Shown here one piece after another: positions 1 through 9,475 of a stretch of 64,000 nucleotides of DNA. Source of the stretch: Amycolatopsis mongoliensis (GTDB taxonomy: Bacteria; Actinomycetota; Actinomycetes; Mycobacteriales; Pseudonocardiaceae); NCBI RefSeq assembly GCF_030285665.1, contig NZ_CP127295.1, forward strand, positions 3,100,001-3,164,000, in the 5' to 3' direction. Below the pieces are notes generated by a model. The model did not search any database. It worked only from the letters and a program-made list of their open reading frames with translations, and was not told the origin of the DNA. The position numbers were made by a program, and so were the translations under genes. Numbering within the stretch: position 1 is the stretch's first letter; each line of letters starts with the position of its first letter.

Positions 1-1625
1 CGAACTTCTGCTGCAGGCCCGCGTCGGCCCAGTCCTTGCTCATCCAGTAGTTGAGGTGGTACTTCGACGCGAATACTGGTCCGGAGCCGGCGACGAAGGA
101 CGGTCCCTTCGCGGTCACCCAGTCGTAGGCCACGCCGGACAGGTCGATGGAGCGCACCTCGTCCGGGTCGGGGCCGGACGAGATGAGCACGACCAGCTTG
201 ACGTTGCTGCGATCGAGGAAACCGGCGTCGAGGGTGCCGTGCGCCGCCTCCACGGTGCCCAGCCCCGAGATGTCGATGACCTGGTTGCCGACTTGGTAGG
301 GGAACACACCGACGTCCCCGACCACGATCGCGCCCGGCGGCAGTTTCGTGGCCGCCACCGCCGCGCCGAGGGCCTGGTGGGCGGACTCGAGCCGGTAGCG
401 GTAGGCCAGCTGGCTGAGCAGGTCGCGCGGCTGGCCGAAACCGACGACCGTGGCGAGGCCGACCGCGGCGGCGAGCACCGCGACGTGAGTGCGGCGGGAG
501 ACACCGACCACGACCGCGGCGGCGACGATCCCTGCCCCGACGACGATCGCGTTGGTCGGCTGCGCCAGGTCCCAGACGAGCGCGGTCACGGTGGCCAGGG
601 CGAGCCCGAGCAGAGTGAGGTTGCGGCGCTGGGAGTCGCTGCCGTCGTTACCGCCGGCCGAGCGGGTGATCGGGCGGCTCAGGGCGACGAGCGCGACGGG
701 GAAGAGCAACTGCCAGTAGAAGCGGTGACCGGGATCCATCACCAGGTTCGACGGGCGGTAGACCCCCAGCACGACGAAGGCGGCGACCACCGAGAGGAGC
801 AGCGGGACCGCGTCACGGAGCAGGTCGGCGAGCGAGCTCGTCCGGGTGGCCGCGGTCCGCCGGTACCAGGCGACGCAGATGGCGATCCCCATCAACACGG
901 GCACCAGCAGCGGTGCGATCGCGAGGCTGAGGTCGGCGAGCTTCTGCAGCGCCGGGATGTGGTCGGTGGTTTTCTTGTAGTACGTGTTCGGGAAGAACTG
1001 GCCGAAGTACCACCAGCGCAGGCACCAGTAGGCGACCCAGCCACCCAGGACGAACACCGCGCCACGCCACGTGGCCTTGTCGCGGCGGTCGATGAGCAGG
1101 GCCCAGGCGATGGCGACGCCGGAGAAGACGATGCCTTCCGGCCGGCTCACCGCGAGCGCGGCCGCCACGACGAACCCGAGCGGGCCGAGTTTGCCGCGCC
1201 GGTGGAGCATCCCGTAGAGCCACGCGATCAGCAGGGCGAAGCTCGCGGTCTCCAGTCCCAGGTAGAGCTGGAGGAAGAAGACCGGGCTGGCCAGGGCCAG
1301 GGCCAGCAGGAGGAACTCCTGTGCGCGAGGCAGGCGGGCCTTGCGCACCACCACGACGTATCCGGCCACGATGGCGATGGACACGAGCTTGAAGAACAGT
1401 TCCGCCGACATCCCGAGCAGGGCCGGGATGATCGACAGGACGGCGTAGAGCGGGTTCGTGTAGGCCTCGACCCGCGGGCCGGAGGGGTTCCAGGAACGTC
1501 ATGCCGAGCGCGGTCAAGGCCAGCAGCGAGTAGGCCACGCGCCACAAACGGCTCTGCCTGGCCCGGGTGTGCGGTTCCGGAGCCGGTCCGGAGGGTGTGC
1601 GTTCGTCGAGCGAGGCGGAAGTCAT
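1..1625 (-). pseudogene. Multi-spanning membrane glycosyltransferase-like gene, frame-broken and cut by the window edge
   Basis: The start at 1625 opens a frame of about 45 residues with one hydrophobic segment (AYSLLALTALGM). Around 1490-1500 the meaningful reading moves to another minus frame (NPSGPRVEAYTNPLYAVL), which then stays open to base 1 through many membrane segments. The second frame has stops (TGA) just upstream of the junction, so it cannot carry its own N-terminus. GT-C/ArnT/AftB-like membrane glycosyltransferases usually have an acidic DD(A/S)(Y/F)I motif and an R-Y-A-x-N segment just before the NPxGxxVEGYTNPL-like motif. Here the first transmembrane segment runs directly into that motif, so a short internal deletion of the catalytic acidic loop is inferred, not just a single-base error. 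If intact it would transfer sugars from polyprenyl donors to cell-wall glycans. The family call is by motif only. The 3' end lies outside the window. Confidence 0.6.
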
Positions 1626-1846
1626 GCCGGTCTCGCCTCGTCGCGCGCCGAACCGTCGTCAAATAACACCATTGTTTCCCCCCTACGCTCCGAGGGCGGC
1701 GATTCGCCGTCGGAGAACCAGAATCAATCGAGTGCCGGAGGTCAGTGTGCTGGTCACTCACTGTGGATACTTACTGTGGTCAGCTTGGGCAGAATTCCTT
1801 ACCGGCGGGTCTACGGCCTAATTCGCAGCGACGGGCTGTGACCGTG

Positions 1847-1878
1847 CCGGGTCGGCAGGCGTGGACCTGCCGACCCGG
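1847..1878. terminator. Strong GC hairpin downstream of the lectin/protease gene
   Basis: A perfect 13-bp stem (CCGGGTCGGCAGG with its complement) surrounds a 6-nt loop CGTGGA. It lies about 150 bases past the stop of the minus-strand protease/lectin gene and upstream of the next minus-strand start at 1625. There is no T-tract, as is common for actinomycete terminators. Apart from this hairpin I see nothing coding in 1626-2025. Confidence 0.6.
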
Positions 1879-2025
1879 GGCCATCGGCACTACCCGGAGC
1901 AGTCCGGAGACGGAACGGCTCCTTTCGCCGTCGTCGACGTCCGCAGGCGGACTGCGCGGCGCAACTGACGAAAGCGCGTTCACAACAGGTACCGCATCGC
2001 GCTGGAGCGTGGACGCGCGCGGCGG

Positions 2026-3534
2026 TCAGTTCTGTTCGGTGAGGGTCCATTGCTGGCTGAGATTGCCGGGCTGAGTGGTGGCGATGATCACGGGCGTGCC
2101 GGCTGCGTTGGTGCGGATGTCCATGACCAGGCCGTTGTAGTTGCGGATGGTGCCGTCGGACAGCAGGCGCCACTGCTGGCTGGTCCAGCCGCCTGCCTGG
2201 CAGGTGGCGGTTCCGATGGGTGTGCCGGGGGCGTTGGAGCCCAGGTCGAGGCACAGGCCGTTGGCATTGCGGATCGTGCCGTCGATCGGGGCGGTCCACT
2301 GCTGGCTGGCCCAGCTGGCCGGCTGGCAGGTCGCGGTGATCATCGTGGTGCCGGGTGCGTTGGAGGTCAGGTCGGCGCAGAGGCCGTTGTGGTTGCGGAT
2401 TTTTCCAGTGATTGCGTGCAGTTCGCCTGCTGTCCACTGCTGGCTGGTGTTGCCGGCGGCGCAGGTTGCTGTGCCGACCGGGGTGCCGCCGGCGTTGGCC
2501 CCGATGTCCGCACACAGGCCGTTGTGGTTGCGGATGGTGCCATCGGCCGCGACTTGCCATTGCTGGCTGGGGTTGCCCGCTGCCACGACGGCAGTGACCA
2601 CCAGTTCACCGGGGGTGTTGGAGCCGATGTCCATGGCGAGGCCGTTGTAGTTGCGGATGGTGCCGTCGGCAAGGACACGCCACTGCTGGCTGGTGAAGCC
2701 GGCTTGACAGGTGACGGTGACGACCTTGGTGCCGGGGGCGTTGGAGCCGAGGTCCAGGCAGAGGCCGTTGGCGTTGCGGATGCTGATCGTCGCGGTCTGC
2801 TGCCGGATCCAGTCGGTGATGTTGTCGACACGGGCTTCAGTGCTGCCTTGGCGGGTTTCGTGGCTGACCAGGCAACCGTGCTGCCACGATGCGCTGTGCA
2901 GCGCGACGAGTTCTAGGGCGGCCGCGTGCTGACGGAGGGCGGGGCCGCCCGCGTCACCTTGGCAGGTGTCGACACCGTCTGCGCTGGTCAGGGCCGCTGT
3001 CGTATCTGTGGTGGTGTTCACCGTGAACGGCGCGATGCGGGCCTGGTCGGGGACCCAGGTGTCGGTGGTGCGGCCGTAGCCGACGGTCAGCAGGTTTTCG
3101 CCCGCGGCGGGCGCTGTGGTGCTCACGGTGGCCGGTGTGATTCCGGGGACCGGTGCGTTCAGCAGTCCCAGGGTGACGTCCCGGTCGGTTTTCGGGGCCA
3201 CGTAAGTCACTTGGGCGATGTAGCCGGCGTTGGTGGCGGTGCGTCCCAGGGTGAATGTCGTCGGTTTGGGTGGCGCGCCAGCTTGAAGACCTGTGCCGCC
3301 GAAACACGAGGTGGCGGTGAGGATCCAGGAGCTGTCGATGAGGACGGCGCTGCAGCCGTGACCGTCGATGCCGGGCGTCCCGACCTCGAGTCGACCGGTG
3401 AACGCGTAGGTGCTGTCGGAAACCGGGGTGCCGCCGCTGAGAGCGGAGGCCGGAGCACAGGTCAGTAGAACCGCGCCCAAGACTGCGGCCAGGGCTACTG
3501 TGGCGGCTCTGCCCCGGTGACGAAGAAATGACAT
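2026..3534 (-). CDS. Secreted trypsin-fold (S1) protein with six ricin-B lectin repeats; catalytic residues substituted
   Basis: 502 residues from the ATG at 3534, chosen because it follows AAGGGA and opens a signal peptide (MSFLRHRGRAATVALAAVLG, cleavage near residue 31). Residues about 32-235 resemble an S1 chymotrypsin-fold domain. Where the catalytic LTAAHC is expected there is LTATSC, with Ser76 in place of His. Where GDSGGP is expected there is GDAGGP, with Ala195 in place of Ser. An Asp remains at about residue 119. Residues about 236-502 contain six QxW-type repeats (IRNxNGLCxDL...SQQW), enough for two beta-trefoil ricin-B domains that bind sugars. The protein is therefore probably a non-catalytic secreted binding protein. 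It sits in the accessory left region with no operon partner. Confidence 0.8.
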   Translation of the reverse strand: MSFLRHRGRAATVALAAVLGAVLLTCAPASALSGGTPVSDSTYAFTGRLEVGTPGIDGHGCSAVLIDSSWILTATSCFGGTGLQAGAPPKPTTFTLGRTATNAGYIAQVTYVAPKTDRDVTLGLLNAPVPGITPATVSTTAPAAGENLLTVGYGRTTDTWVPDQARIAPFTVNTTTDTTAALTSADGVDTCQGDAGGPALRQHAAALELVALHSASWQHGCLVSHETRQGSTEARVDNITDWIRQQTATISIRNANGLCLDLGSNAPGTKVVTVTCQAGFTSQQWRVLADGTIRNYNGLAMDIGSNTPGELVVTAVVAAGNPSQQWQVAADGTIRNHNGLCADIGANAGGTPVGTATCAAGNTSQQWTAGELHAITGKIRNHNGLCADLTSNAPGTTMITATCQPASWASQQWTAPIDGTIRNANGLCLDLGSNAPGTPIGTATCQAGGWTSQQWRLLSDGTIRNYNGLVMDIRTNAAGTPVIIATTQPGNLSQQWTLTEQN

Positions 3535-3625
3535 GAAGATCCCTTGTGTCCAGAGTTGTTGGACTGGCCGTCCGGTCGCAGCACGGATCTGCGGGCGCGA
3601 TTTCCGCGCCGGATTCGCGCTGTCG

Positions 3626-4151
3626 TCAGGATGTGACGACCAGTTGCAGCAAAGTGGTCGGGTTGCCGTTCGGATCGGCGCCGACGCCGACCTGCGTCGT
3701 GCTGTCGGAAGGGACGTCGACAGTCGAAAGCACGCCCACACCGGCGGTCAGTGACGCCCTGAGCTTGTGTCCTTGTCCCGCGAATAGACCGTCACCGCGG
3801 ATCGAATACACGGCTGGGATCTTCATGGACAGCTCGCCGCTGGCGCCCAGGACCTTGAACAGACACGGCCGTTGAGCGAGGAGCCGACTGATTCCGTCGT
3901 CTTCACCTGGATCACGCCGACGGTGTCCTGCCCGGTGGGGCAGGGCGCGTACACAATGTGGGCGTCACCGCTGATGAGCTGGACATGGTCGTTGGCGAGG
4001 ATTGTCGCCGCGCCAGGATAGCTGAAATCCTCGACCACGGACGGTTGTTGCTCGGCGGTCCCGCTTTCCGACCCTTGCGCCGTGACCATATCCGCTGCGC
4101 TGGCGAGGCTGGCGGCGGTAATAACGAGAATTCCCGACAAAGCGTTCGCAT
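3626..4151 (-). pseudogene. Frameshifted paralogue of the secreted protein at 4588-5118
   Basis: The decoded segments match the neighbouring intact gene closely: PSVVEDFSYPxAxxILAxDH, VQLISGDxHI, KIPxVYSIRGDGLxxGQGHK and TTQVGxxxxPxGxPTTLLQL all recur in order. This copy is split. Near 3860 a TGTTTC-like codon pair has become TGTTC (one base lost), moving LNGRVC out of frame from the MKIPAVYSIRGDG continuation. A second shift lies in the signal-peptide region: the ATG at 4151, with a good AGAGGGG ribosome site, opens a different frame from the mature part. Two independent frame breaks make a non-functional copy more likely than a sequencing error. It arose by tandem duplication and is separated from its twin by transposase debris. 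Confidence 0.75.
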
Positions 4152-4194
4152 TATCCCCTCTTCGATTATTTGAAATAAGTAGTTCCCTCACCTT

Positions 4195-4445
4195 CAATGC
4201 GGTCAATATCCGCTTCCAGATGCCATCCGCTGCCGCCGCCGAAACAGCCCATACGCCGCCTGCGAGCCATATCCAGCGGAGATGTCGCGCCACGGCGCAC
4301 CGGCACGCACCCGCCACCGGATCGCGTCGATCAGCTGACGCTTGGTCCACGTCGACGGTCGTCCAGGCCGCCTCGGCTCGGGCAGCAACGGCTCCGGCGC
4401 TGCCCGCTGAGCGTCGGTCAGGTCGAACCGCCGCCCGCCACCGCT
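4195..4445 (-). pseudogene. IS5-family transposase N-terminal remnant
   Basis: The minus strand encodes FDLTDAQRAAPEPLLPEPRR, then GRPSTWTKRQLIDAIRWRVR and AGAPWRD, the N-terminal helix-turn-helix region typical of IS5-group transposases. After YGLFRRRQR the frame shifts, and DGIWKRILTAL continues in another frame before homology stops. Only about 80 of the usual 250 or more residues remain and no DDE core is present. It lies directly upstream of the frameshifted secreted paralogue and may have replaced its promoter. Confidence 0.75.
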
Positions 4446-4587
4446 AGGGCGTCCACGAGGTCTCCGGTGTTCAGGTTCTTCTTGGTCGACGAACCCACTG
4501 CCGGAGACCTCACCTATTCGACCGCCGACACGCCCAGCACACGCTCAACGCCAGCTCAACCTTGCCGAAGCCAACTTCGATATAGCC

Positions 4588-5118
4588 CTAGGTCGAGGCG
4601 TCCAGCTGCAGCAGCGTGGTCGGATCTCCGGACGGGGTCGTGGCGATCCCGACCTGTGTAGTGCCGCTCGGATTGACGTCGACTGTCGAGTGTTGCCCCG
4701 CGTCCGTGGTCAGGCCGGCTTTGAGCTTGTGTCCTTGCCCAGGACTGAGGCCGTCTCCCCTGATCGAATAGACACCCGGGATCTTCAACGTCAGGTGCCC
4801 GCTCGGGCCGGTGACCTGGAAGCAGACCCACGTCGAGCGTGAACCGACCTCTTCTGTGGTGCGGACGATGATGAGACCGACCGTGTCCGGGCCTGGCGGG
4901 CAGGTGGTGTAGAGGATGTGGCCGTCGCCACTGATCAGCTGCACGTGGTCAGTAGCAAGAATTCTGTCGGCGTCCGGGTAGCTGAAGTCCTCCACCACGG
5001 ACGGTTGACTGTCAGCCGCGGTTTCGGTGCCGCTGGCAGTCATGGCCGCCAGCGTGCCGATCGTGGTGGCGCCGGCTACCGCGGCGATGACGAGTAACGC
5101 TCGATTGAGTAAGCGCAT
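4588..5118 (-). CDS. Small secreted protein of unknown function (intact copy of a duplicated pair)
   Basis: 176 residues from the ATG at 5118, preceded by AGGGGGAG at ideal spacing. The N-terminus MRLLNRALLVIAAVAGATTI is a hydrophobic signal sequence. The mature part (PSVVEDFSYPDADRILATDH onward) has two cysteines, CPPG and VCFQV, which could form a disulfide, and a beta-rich composition. The frameshifted paralogue at 3626-4151 shares the whole length. I do not recognise the family. The gene is divergent from the ALF-repeat toxin across about 250 bases that must hold both promoters; that stretch is AT-richer than the surroundings. Confidence 0.75.
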   Translation of the reverse strand: MRLLNRALLVIAAVAGATTIGTLAAMTASGTETAADSQPSVVEDFSYPDADRILATDHVQLISGDGHILYTTCPPGPDTVGLIIVRTTEEVGSRSTWVCFQVTGPSGHLTLKIPGVYSIRGDGLSPGQGHKLKAGLTTDAGQHSTVDVNPSGTTQVGIATTPSGDPTTLLQLDAST

Positions 5119-5369
5119 AGCTCCCCCTGCTGAATGACTTCTTGGAATCTCGCAAATGCGACATTCCGCCACAACGATTTGTGTCATGTTGCTTGCTGTC
5201 GACACGGCGATCTGACAGTAGGTCACCGAATCCCAAGTCGTTCCTGTGATGTCGGAAACAGCTATTTGGCCGTTGACGGGACAGCTGTGCGTTTGGTAAT
5301 TCTGAATCAGAAGGAATATTCCGGTTGTCGGCCGTTTCCTTCTTGTGGGCCAAATGAGGGGGACTCCAC

Positions 5370-8300
5370 GTGCTTGCGGCAGGTCTCAGATTTCGTGCTG
5401 TCCTGATTCTGGTATTGACGGCGACGGTGGCCGCCGGCATGCTCACCGCTCCGCGGTCCGCTGCTGCGGCGCCCACGCACATGGAGAGCGCTCGGATCGC
5501 TGCGGCGGCGGGCGTGGGTTCGGATCGTGCGAAGGTAGCGCTGCTGTGGCGATTCGGTGGCCCTGTCACCCGCCGCGACGCGGCGCTGGCGTTGGCAGGT
5601 ACCGACGCGGACGTGGCGCGATTCTTGACTACGCAGAAGGATCCCGACGCGGCAGTCGACCGGGACATTCAGGTCAACCAGCTGATGTCTGCCGGGGGCC
5701 CGGCCACCCGTAGTGCGGCACAGCAGGCGTTGAACGCGGGGACCGACGACGCGTTGAAGGCGTTCCTGGACGCCGGATGGGAGACGCCACACGGCACCGA
5801 CCTCGATGTTCGGGTCAACCAGGTGATGTCGGCTGGTGGCCCGCAGCTGAAGAAAGTGGCGCAGCAGGCGCTGAACGCGGGCACGCCAGAGGCGTTGCAA
5901 AACTTCCTGGATTCCGGGTGGCAGATCTCGTTTGAGACCGACCAGACCGTGAAGGTCAACCAGGCGATGTCCGGCGGCGGACCCGAGGTGCGGAAAGCCG
6001 CGCAGCAGGCGCTGAACGCGGGCACCCTCGACGCGCTGAACCAGTTCCTCGGCATCGATCTGCCGGTCGCGCAGGCGCGGGACGCCGAAACTGCGTCGAT
6101 CACGCAGCTGGTGTCCACGGCGCAGGCGGCGTCGGCGCAGGCGGCGACCGAGACACAGGCGGCGAAGCAGGAGTCGGACCGGGCGGTGGTCGAGGCGGCG
6201 GCGGCGCAGGCGGCGGCGCAGGCGGCCAAGGACGCGGCGACCTCGGCGCAGGGTCATGCGGGTCAGGCCACTGACGCGGCGAACCGAGCGGCATACGCGG
6301 CGGATCAGGCGGCGTTCACCGCGCGGCAGGCGATCGGCGCGGCGAACGCGGCTTCGAACGCGGCACACACGGCGGCGGTGGCGGCGGCGCGGGCGGCGGG
6401 CGCGGCGTCGCAGGCCGGTCGAGCCGCCTCGCGGGCGTATGATGCGGCCGCGGCGGCGATCGGTGACGGCACCAAGGCCAACGATGCGAAGGTCGCCGCG
6501 CAGACCGCGCGGGCTGCGGCGGTGAGCGCGGCCACGGCGGCGGATGCGGCGAAGTCTGCCAAGACCGCTTCACAGCAGGCCGAAGCTGCGGGATCGGCGG
6601 CCAAGGACGCCGCGACGCAGTCCCGTACCGCGGCTTTTGCTGCGGCCGACGCGGCGGACGCAGCAGGGGCCGCGGGCGCGGACGCCCGGCAGGCGAAGGC
6701 CGCCGCTGCGACCGCCCGGACACAAGCTGATCGCGCGACGGCTGCGGCGAACGCGAGCCAGGCATGGGCGCACCAGGCCTCTGATGCCGCCGGGCAGGCA
6801 GCTGACCTCGCGGCCGCGGCCGCGACCGATGCGACAAACGCGGCGGGGGCGGCGGAAGACGCGTTCGTCCATGCCGGTCAGGCCGCGGATGCGGCGGCGC
6901 AAGCCACGGCGCACGCGAACGCGGCGACGGCGGCAGCGAACGCGGCGGTCACTGCGGCGAACCAGGCGACGCAGATCGCCCAAGCCGCGCGTAAGGCCGA
7001 CGACGACCGGATCACCCTGACTGGGCAGACCGCCGATGACGCCGCCAAAGCGGCGTTGTCCGTCTACGTGAACCGGCAGGTGCCGCTGCGCTGGGACCTG
7101 GACCAGGTCAGCACCTGGGACAGCGAAACCAATCGGCTGATCGGTGAGGCGACAGCGCCCGGGACCGAGCGCGCAACAGTGGTGAGCGATGCGCGCAAGG
7201 TCGCGCTCACGCTGGCAGACAAGGGCGGGTCCTGGACGAAGACCGCCGCGACCGCGGCGCTCTCGGCGACCGACGACGAGGTCGTCGACTTCATCACCAC
7301 CGGCCTGGCCGCGGCCGCCGGCCAGGACGACCGGGTCATCCTCGGCGAGCTCCGTGACGCCGGCACCCCGGCGTTCAAGACTGCGGCGGACACGGCGCTG
7401 GCCGGGTCGGACACTGCGGTACGGGACTTCTTGCGCAGCCGGGACTACCCCGGCCGGGAGCAGGACGACTCGATACAGGTCAACCAGATCATGTCGGCTG
7501 CCCGCGCGTCCGGGCGGACAGTGGTGGTGCAGCAGGCCCAGCACGCGCTGGACGCGAACAGCGACCAAGCACTGCGGGCATTCCTGGACACCGGCCAGTA
7601 CACCGCCCTCAGCACGGACGACAATGTCAAGGTCAACCAGGTCATGTCGGCCGCCCGCGCCGCCGGCGCGCGCGAAGTCATGGCTGGCGCGCAGGCCGCG
7701 CTGGACGGGCCGCCGATCCTGGTGCGCGAGTTCTTGACCGTTGGGCAGTACTCCGCGGCGCGGCGCGACCAGAACACGGCCGCGCACAACGCCGCGATCG
7801 ACGCTCTGCTGGCCCAGGCGGCAAGCGCGGCTGCGACCGCCACACACGACGCCAACGAGGCCCAAGCCACCGCCGCCCGGGCGCGCAACGCCGCCCAGGA
7901 AGCCCAGGGCTACGCCGACCAAGCCGCGGCTGCTGCCACCCAGGCCAGTGAATATGCCAACCAGGCCCAAGCCGCTGCGGATCGGGCTGCGGTCTCGGCC
8001 CAGCAGGCGCAGGCGTCGGCCAACACCGCCAGTGCTGCTGCGGCGTCCGCGGTCGCCTCCGCCGATAAGGCCAGCCGCTCCGCAGCCTGGGCGCAACGCT
8101 CCGCGCACGATGCTGCCGGATTCGCTCAGGATGCCGCCTCCTCGGCGAAGAAGGCCTACGACACTGCGGTCCAAGCTGGCTTGGACGCCCATGACGCCGC
8201 CCTGGCGGCGCAGGACGCCTGGCAAGGCGTCGTCACCAAAGCCGAGGCCGAAAAGCAAAAGGCCGTTCAGCAGCGAAAGGCAGACTGCGACGACAACGCA

Positions 8301-9131
8301 CGGGACCCCGAGGCAGTCAACCTGCTCAGCAACCAGGACTGTGTGCTGCTGTTCAACGGCACCAAAGCCGATCAGGAACGGGTGATCACCCACCTACAGG
8401 ACATCTGCAGGCAGCACATTCCTCAGGGTGACCCCAACCTCGGTCGGTGCTTGGACCCGAACAACCTCCTCAGCCCCAACTTCATGGCCGACCTCCGAGA
8501 CGGTTTCACGAACTACGTGACGTCCGGCGATGGCTCGGGTCTCGCCTTGCTTCTCAATCTGCTGAGTGTTCTGGCGTGTCCGGAATGCGAACTGGCAGGC
8601 ATCTTGGGGGGTGCGGGTACCGAACTCGGTGAATCCGCAGGAGCGGCCGAACTCGCGGGTGTGGTCGACGCCGCGGCCGCGGGCAAGGGCCTGCTCGATG
8701 CCGCGGAGGCCAAGGTCGTCGCCGAACTCGGCGAAGCTCAGAGCCTGGCGCGAGAATCCTACGTGATGGACGGCCGGCTGGCTGAACAAGCAGGAGGATT
8801 GGCCGGTCCCTCTCTCGAACGAGAGATGGAGATGGGGCGAATGCTCAGCGACGCTGCCCGCCACAAGGGTTACACTGGTATGGGAATTGCTACCCAAGAA
8901 GAAGCTGCTAGAATGGGGGAAGCCTGGGTGGGGCCAGGGTATACTTTTGCCAGTGACGGGAAAATCATGATTAGCGCAAATAAGCTTCGGCAGTATCGGC
9001 CTCCTTCATTCAAGCCGCGTCGTCCTGCCAAGTTCGGCGGCCCGGGTTATCAGGCAAACTTCTCATGGCGAAATATCCCCGAGAAGGAGTGGCAAGCCAA
9101 TGCTCACCTCGACATCATCGACATGCCATGA
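5370..9131 (+). CDS. Very large secreted ALF-repeat polymorphic toxin
   Basis: 1253 residues from the GTG at 5370, preceded by GAGGGGG. A signal peptide (about residues 1-35) ends in APRSAAAAP. Four N-terminal repeats of about 45 residues (xxNQxMSAGGPxxRxAAQQA then LNAGTxxALxxFLDxG) match the short ALF repeat of actinobacterial polymorphic toxins. Related repeats return around residues 600-800. Between and after them are long Ala-rich, heptad-like stretches (about 230-560 and 800-960), probably extended coiled-coil stalks. A Cys-containing region (DCVLLFNGT, ACPECEL) leads to a distinct, less Ala-rich C-terminal domain of about 100 residues (DGKIMISANKLRQYRPPSFK and WQANAHLDIID), which has the look of a swappable toxin tip. 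Its activity cannot be named from sequence. The stop overlaps the start of an Imm8-like gene, the expected toxin-immunity arrangement. Confidence 0.85.
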   Translation: MLAAGLRFRAVLILVLTATVAAGMLTAPRSAAAAPTHMESARIAAAAGVGSDRAKVALLWRFGGPVTRRDAALALAGTDADVARFLTTQKDPDAAVDRDIQVNQLMSAGGPATRSAAQQALNAGTDDALKAFLDAGWETPHGTDLDVRVNQVMSAGGPQLKKVAQQALNAGTPEALQNFLDSGWQISFETDQTVKVNQAMSGGGPEVRKAAQQALNAGTLDALNQFLGIDLPVAQARDAETASITQLVSTAQAASAQAATETQAAKQESDRAVVEAAAAQAAAQAAKDAATSAQGHAGQATDAANRAAYAADQAAFTARQAIGAANAASNAAHTAAVAAARAAGAASQAGRAASRAYDAAAAAIGDGTKANDAKVAAQTARAAAVSAATAADAAKSAKTASQQAEAAGSAAKDAATQSRTAAFAAADAADAAGAAGADARQAKAAAATARTQADRATAAANASQAWAHQASDAAGQAADLAAAAATDATNAAGAAEDAFVHAGQAADAAAQATAHANAATAAANAAVTAANQATQIAQAARKADDDRITLTGQTADDAAKAALSVYVNRQVPLRWDLDQVSTWDSETNRLIGEATAPGTERATVVSDARKVALTLADKGGSWTKTAATAALSATDDEVVDFITTGLAAAAGQDDRVILGELRDAGTPAFKTAADTALAGSDTAVRDFLRSRDYPGREQDDSIQVNQIMSAARASGRTVVVQQAQHALDANSDQALRAFLDTGQYTALSTDDNVKVNQVMSAARAAGAREVMAGAQAALDGPPILVREFLTVGQYSAARRDQNTAAHNAAIDALLAQAASAAATATHDANEAQATAARARNAAQEAQGYADQAAAAATQASEYANQAQAAADRAAVSAQQAQASANTASAAAASAVASADKASRSAAWAQRSAHDAAGFAQDAASSAKKAYDTAVQAGLDAHDAALAAQDAWQGVVTKAEAEKQKAVQQRKADCDDNARDPEAVNLLSNQDCVLLFNGTKADQERVITHLQDICRQHIPQGDPNLGRCLDPNNLLSPNFMADLRDGFTNYVTSGDGSGLALLLNLLSVLACPECELAGILGGAGTELGESAGAAELAGVVDAAAAGKGLLDAAEAKVVAELGEAQSLARESYVMDGRLAEQAGGLAGPSLEREMEMGRMLSDAARHKGYTGMGIATQEEAARMGEAWVGPGYTFASDGKIMISANKLRQYRPPSFKPRRPAKFGGPGYQANFSWRNIPEKEWQANAHLDIIDMP

Positions 9132-9475
9132 GGGCTGTCGTTCGTCACTTCATCAGTCCGGACATCGACCTCGACGACTTCCGGCCAGAGGAACCAGCCG
9201 ACTTCTCCTTTCTTCTCCAAGTGCTAGTCGGGCCAAGCGACTCAGAGGGTGAGGAGTCTCTCGAGCTGATTGTCTGCACGCCCCGTGCACTGGAGCGACG
9301 TGTCGCGTCGGAGGGGGTTGTTTTCGGTCGTCCGCTGGTAATTGTCGAGTCGCCGGACATCTCTCGGATATTGAAGGCGGTAAGGGGCGCGGTGGAGCGC
9401 CTCGAGGCTCCGTCTTGGGATGCGTTGTGTGGGAAACTGGAGCGTCTGGGAATCTACGAGTTCGAAGACTGCTGA
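9128..9475 (+). CDS. Imm8-family immunity protein for the ALF-repeat toxin
   Basis: 115 residues. The ATG at 9128 overlaps the toxin stop (ATGA), which argues for translational coupling and fixes the start. The sequence MRAVVRHFISPDIDLDDF, then FSFLLQVLVGPSDSEGEESL and VCTPRAL, is the signature order of the Imm8 immunity family, which usually sits directly after RHS, ALF-repeat or other polymorphic toxins. The protein is acidic and has no signal peptide, so it should act in the cytoplasm on the toxin tip. Base composition is lower in GC than the core genes, as for the toxin tail. Confidence 0.85.
   Translation: MRAVVRHFISPDIDLDDFRPEEPADFSFLLQVLVGPSDSEGEESLELIVCTPRALERRVASEGVVFGRPLVIVESPDISRILKAVRGAVERLEAPSWDALCGKLERLGIYEFEDC

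Noticed and set aside
56..1666. Plus-strand open frame of 536 codons rich in R, G, D and H.
   Set aside because: It is antisense to the membrane glycosyltransferase-like gene; composition (runs of RRHR, EHRD) is that of a high-GC shadow frame with no domain.
5119..5369. Riboswitch or attenuator between the secreted gene and the toxin gene.
   Set aside because: AT-richer sequence but no conserved aptamer, stable hairpin plus T-run or leader peptide is visible; likely just divergent promoters.
6100..8300. Possible separate genes on both strands in the Ala-rich toxin region.
   Set aside because: GCG-rich codons open all frames; only the plus frame from 5370 has a signal peptide, ALF repeats and a folded C-terminus.
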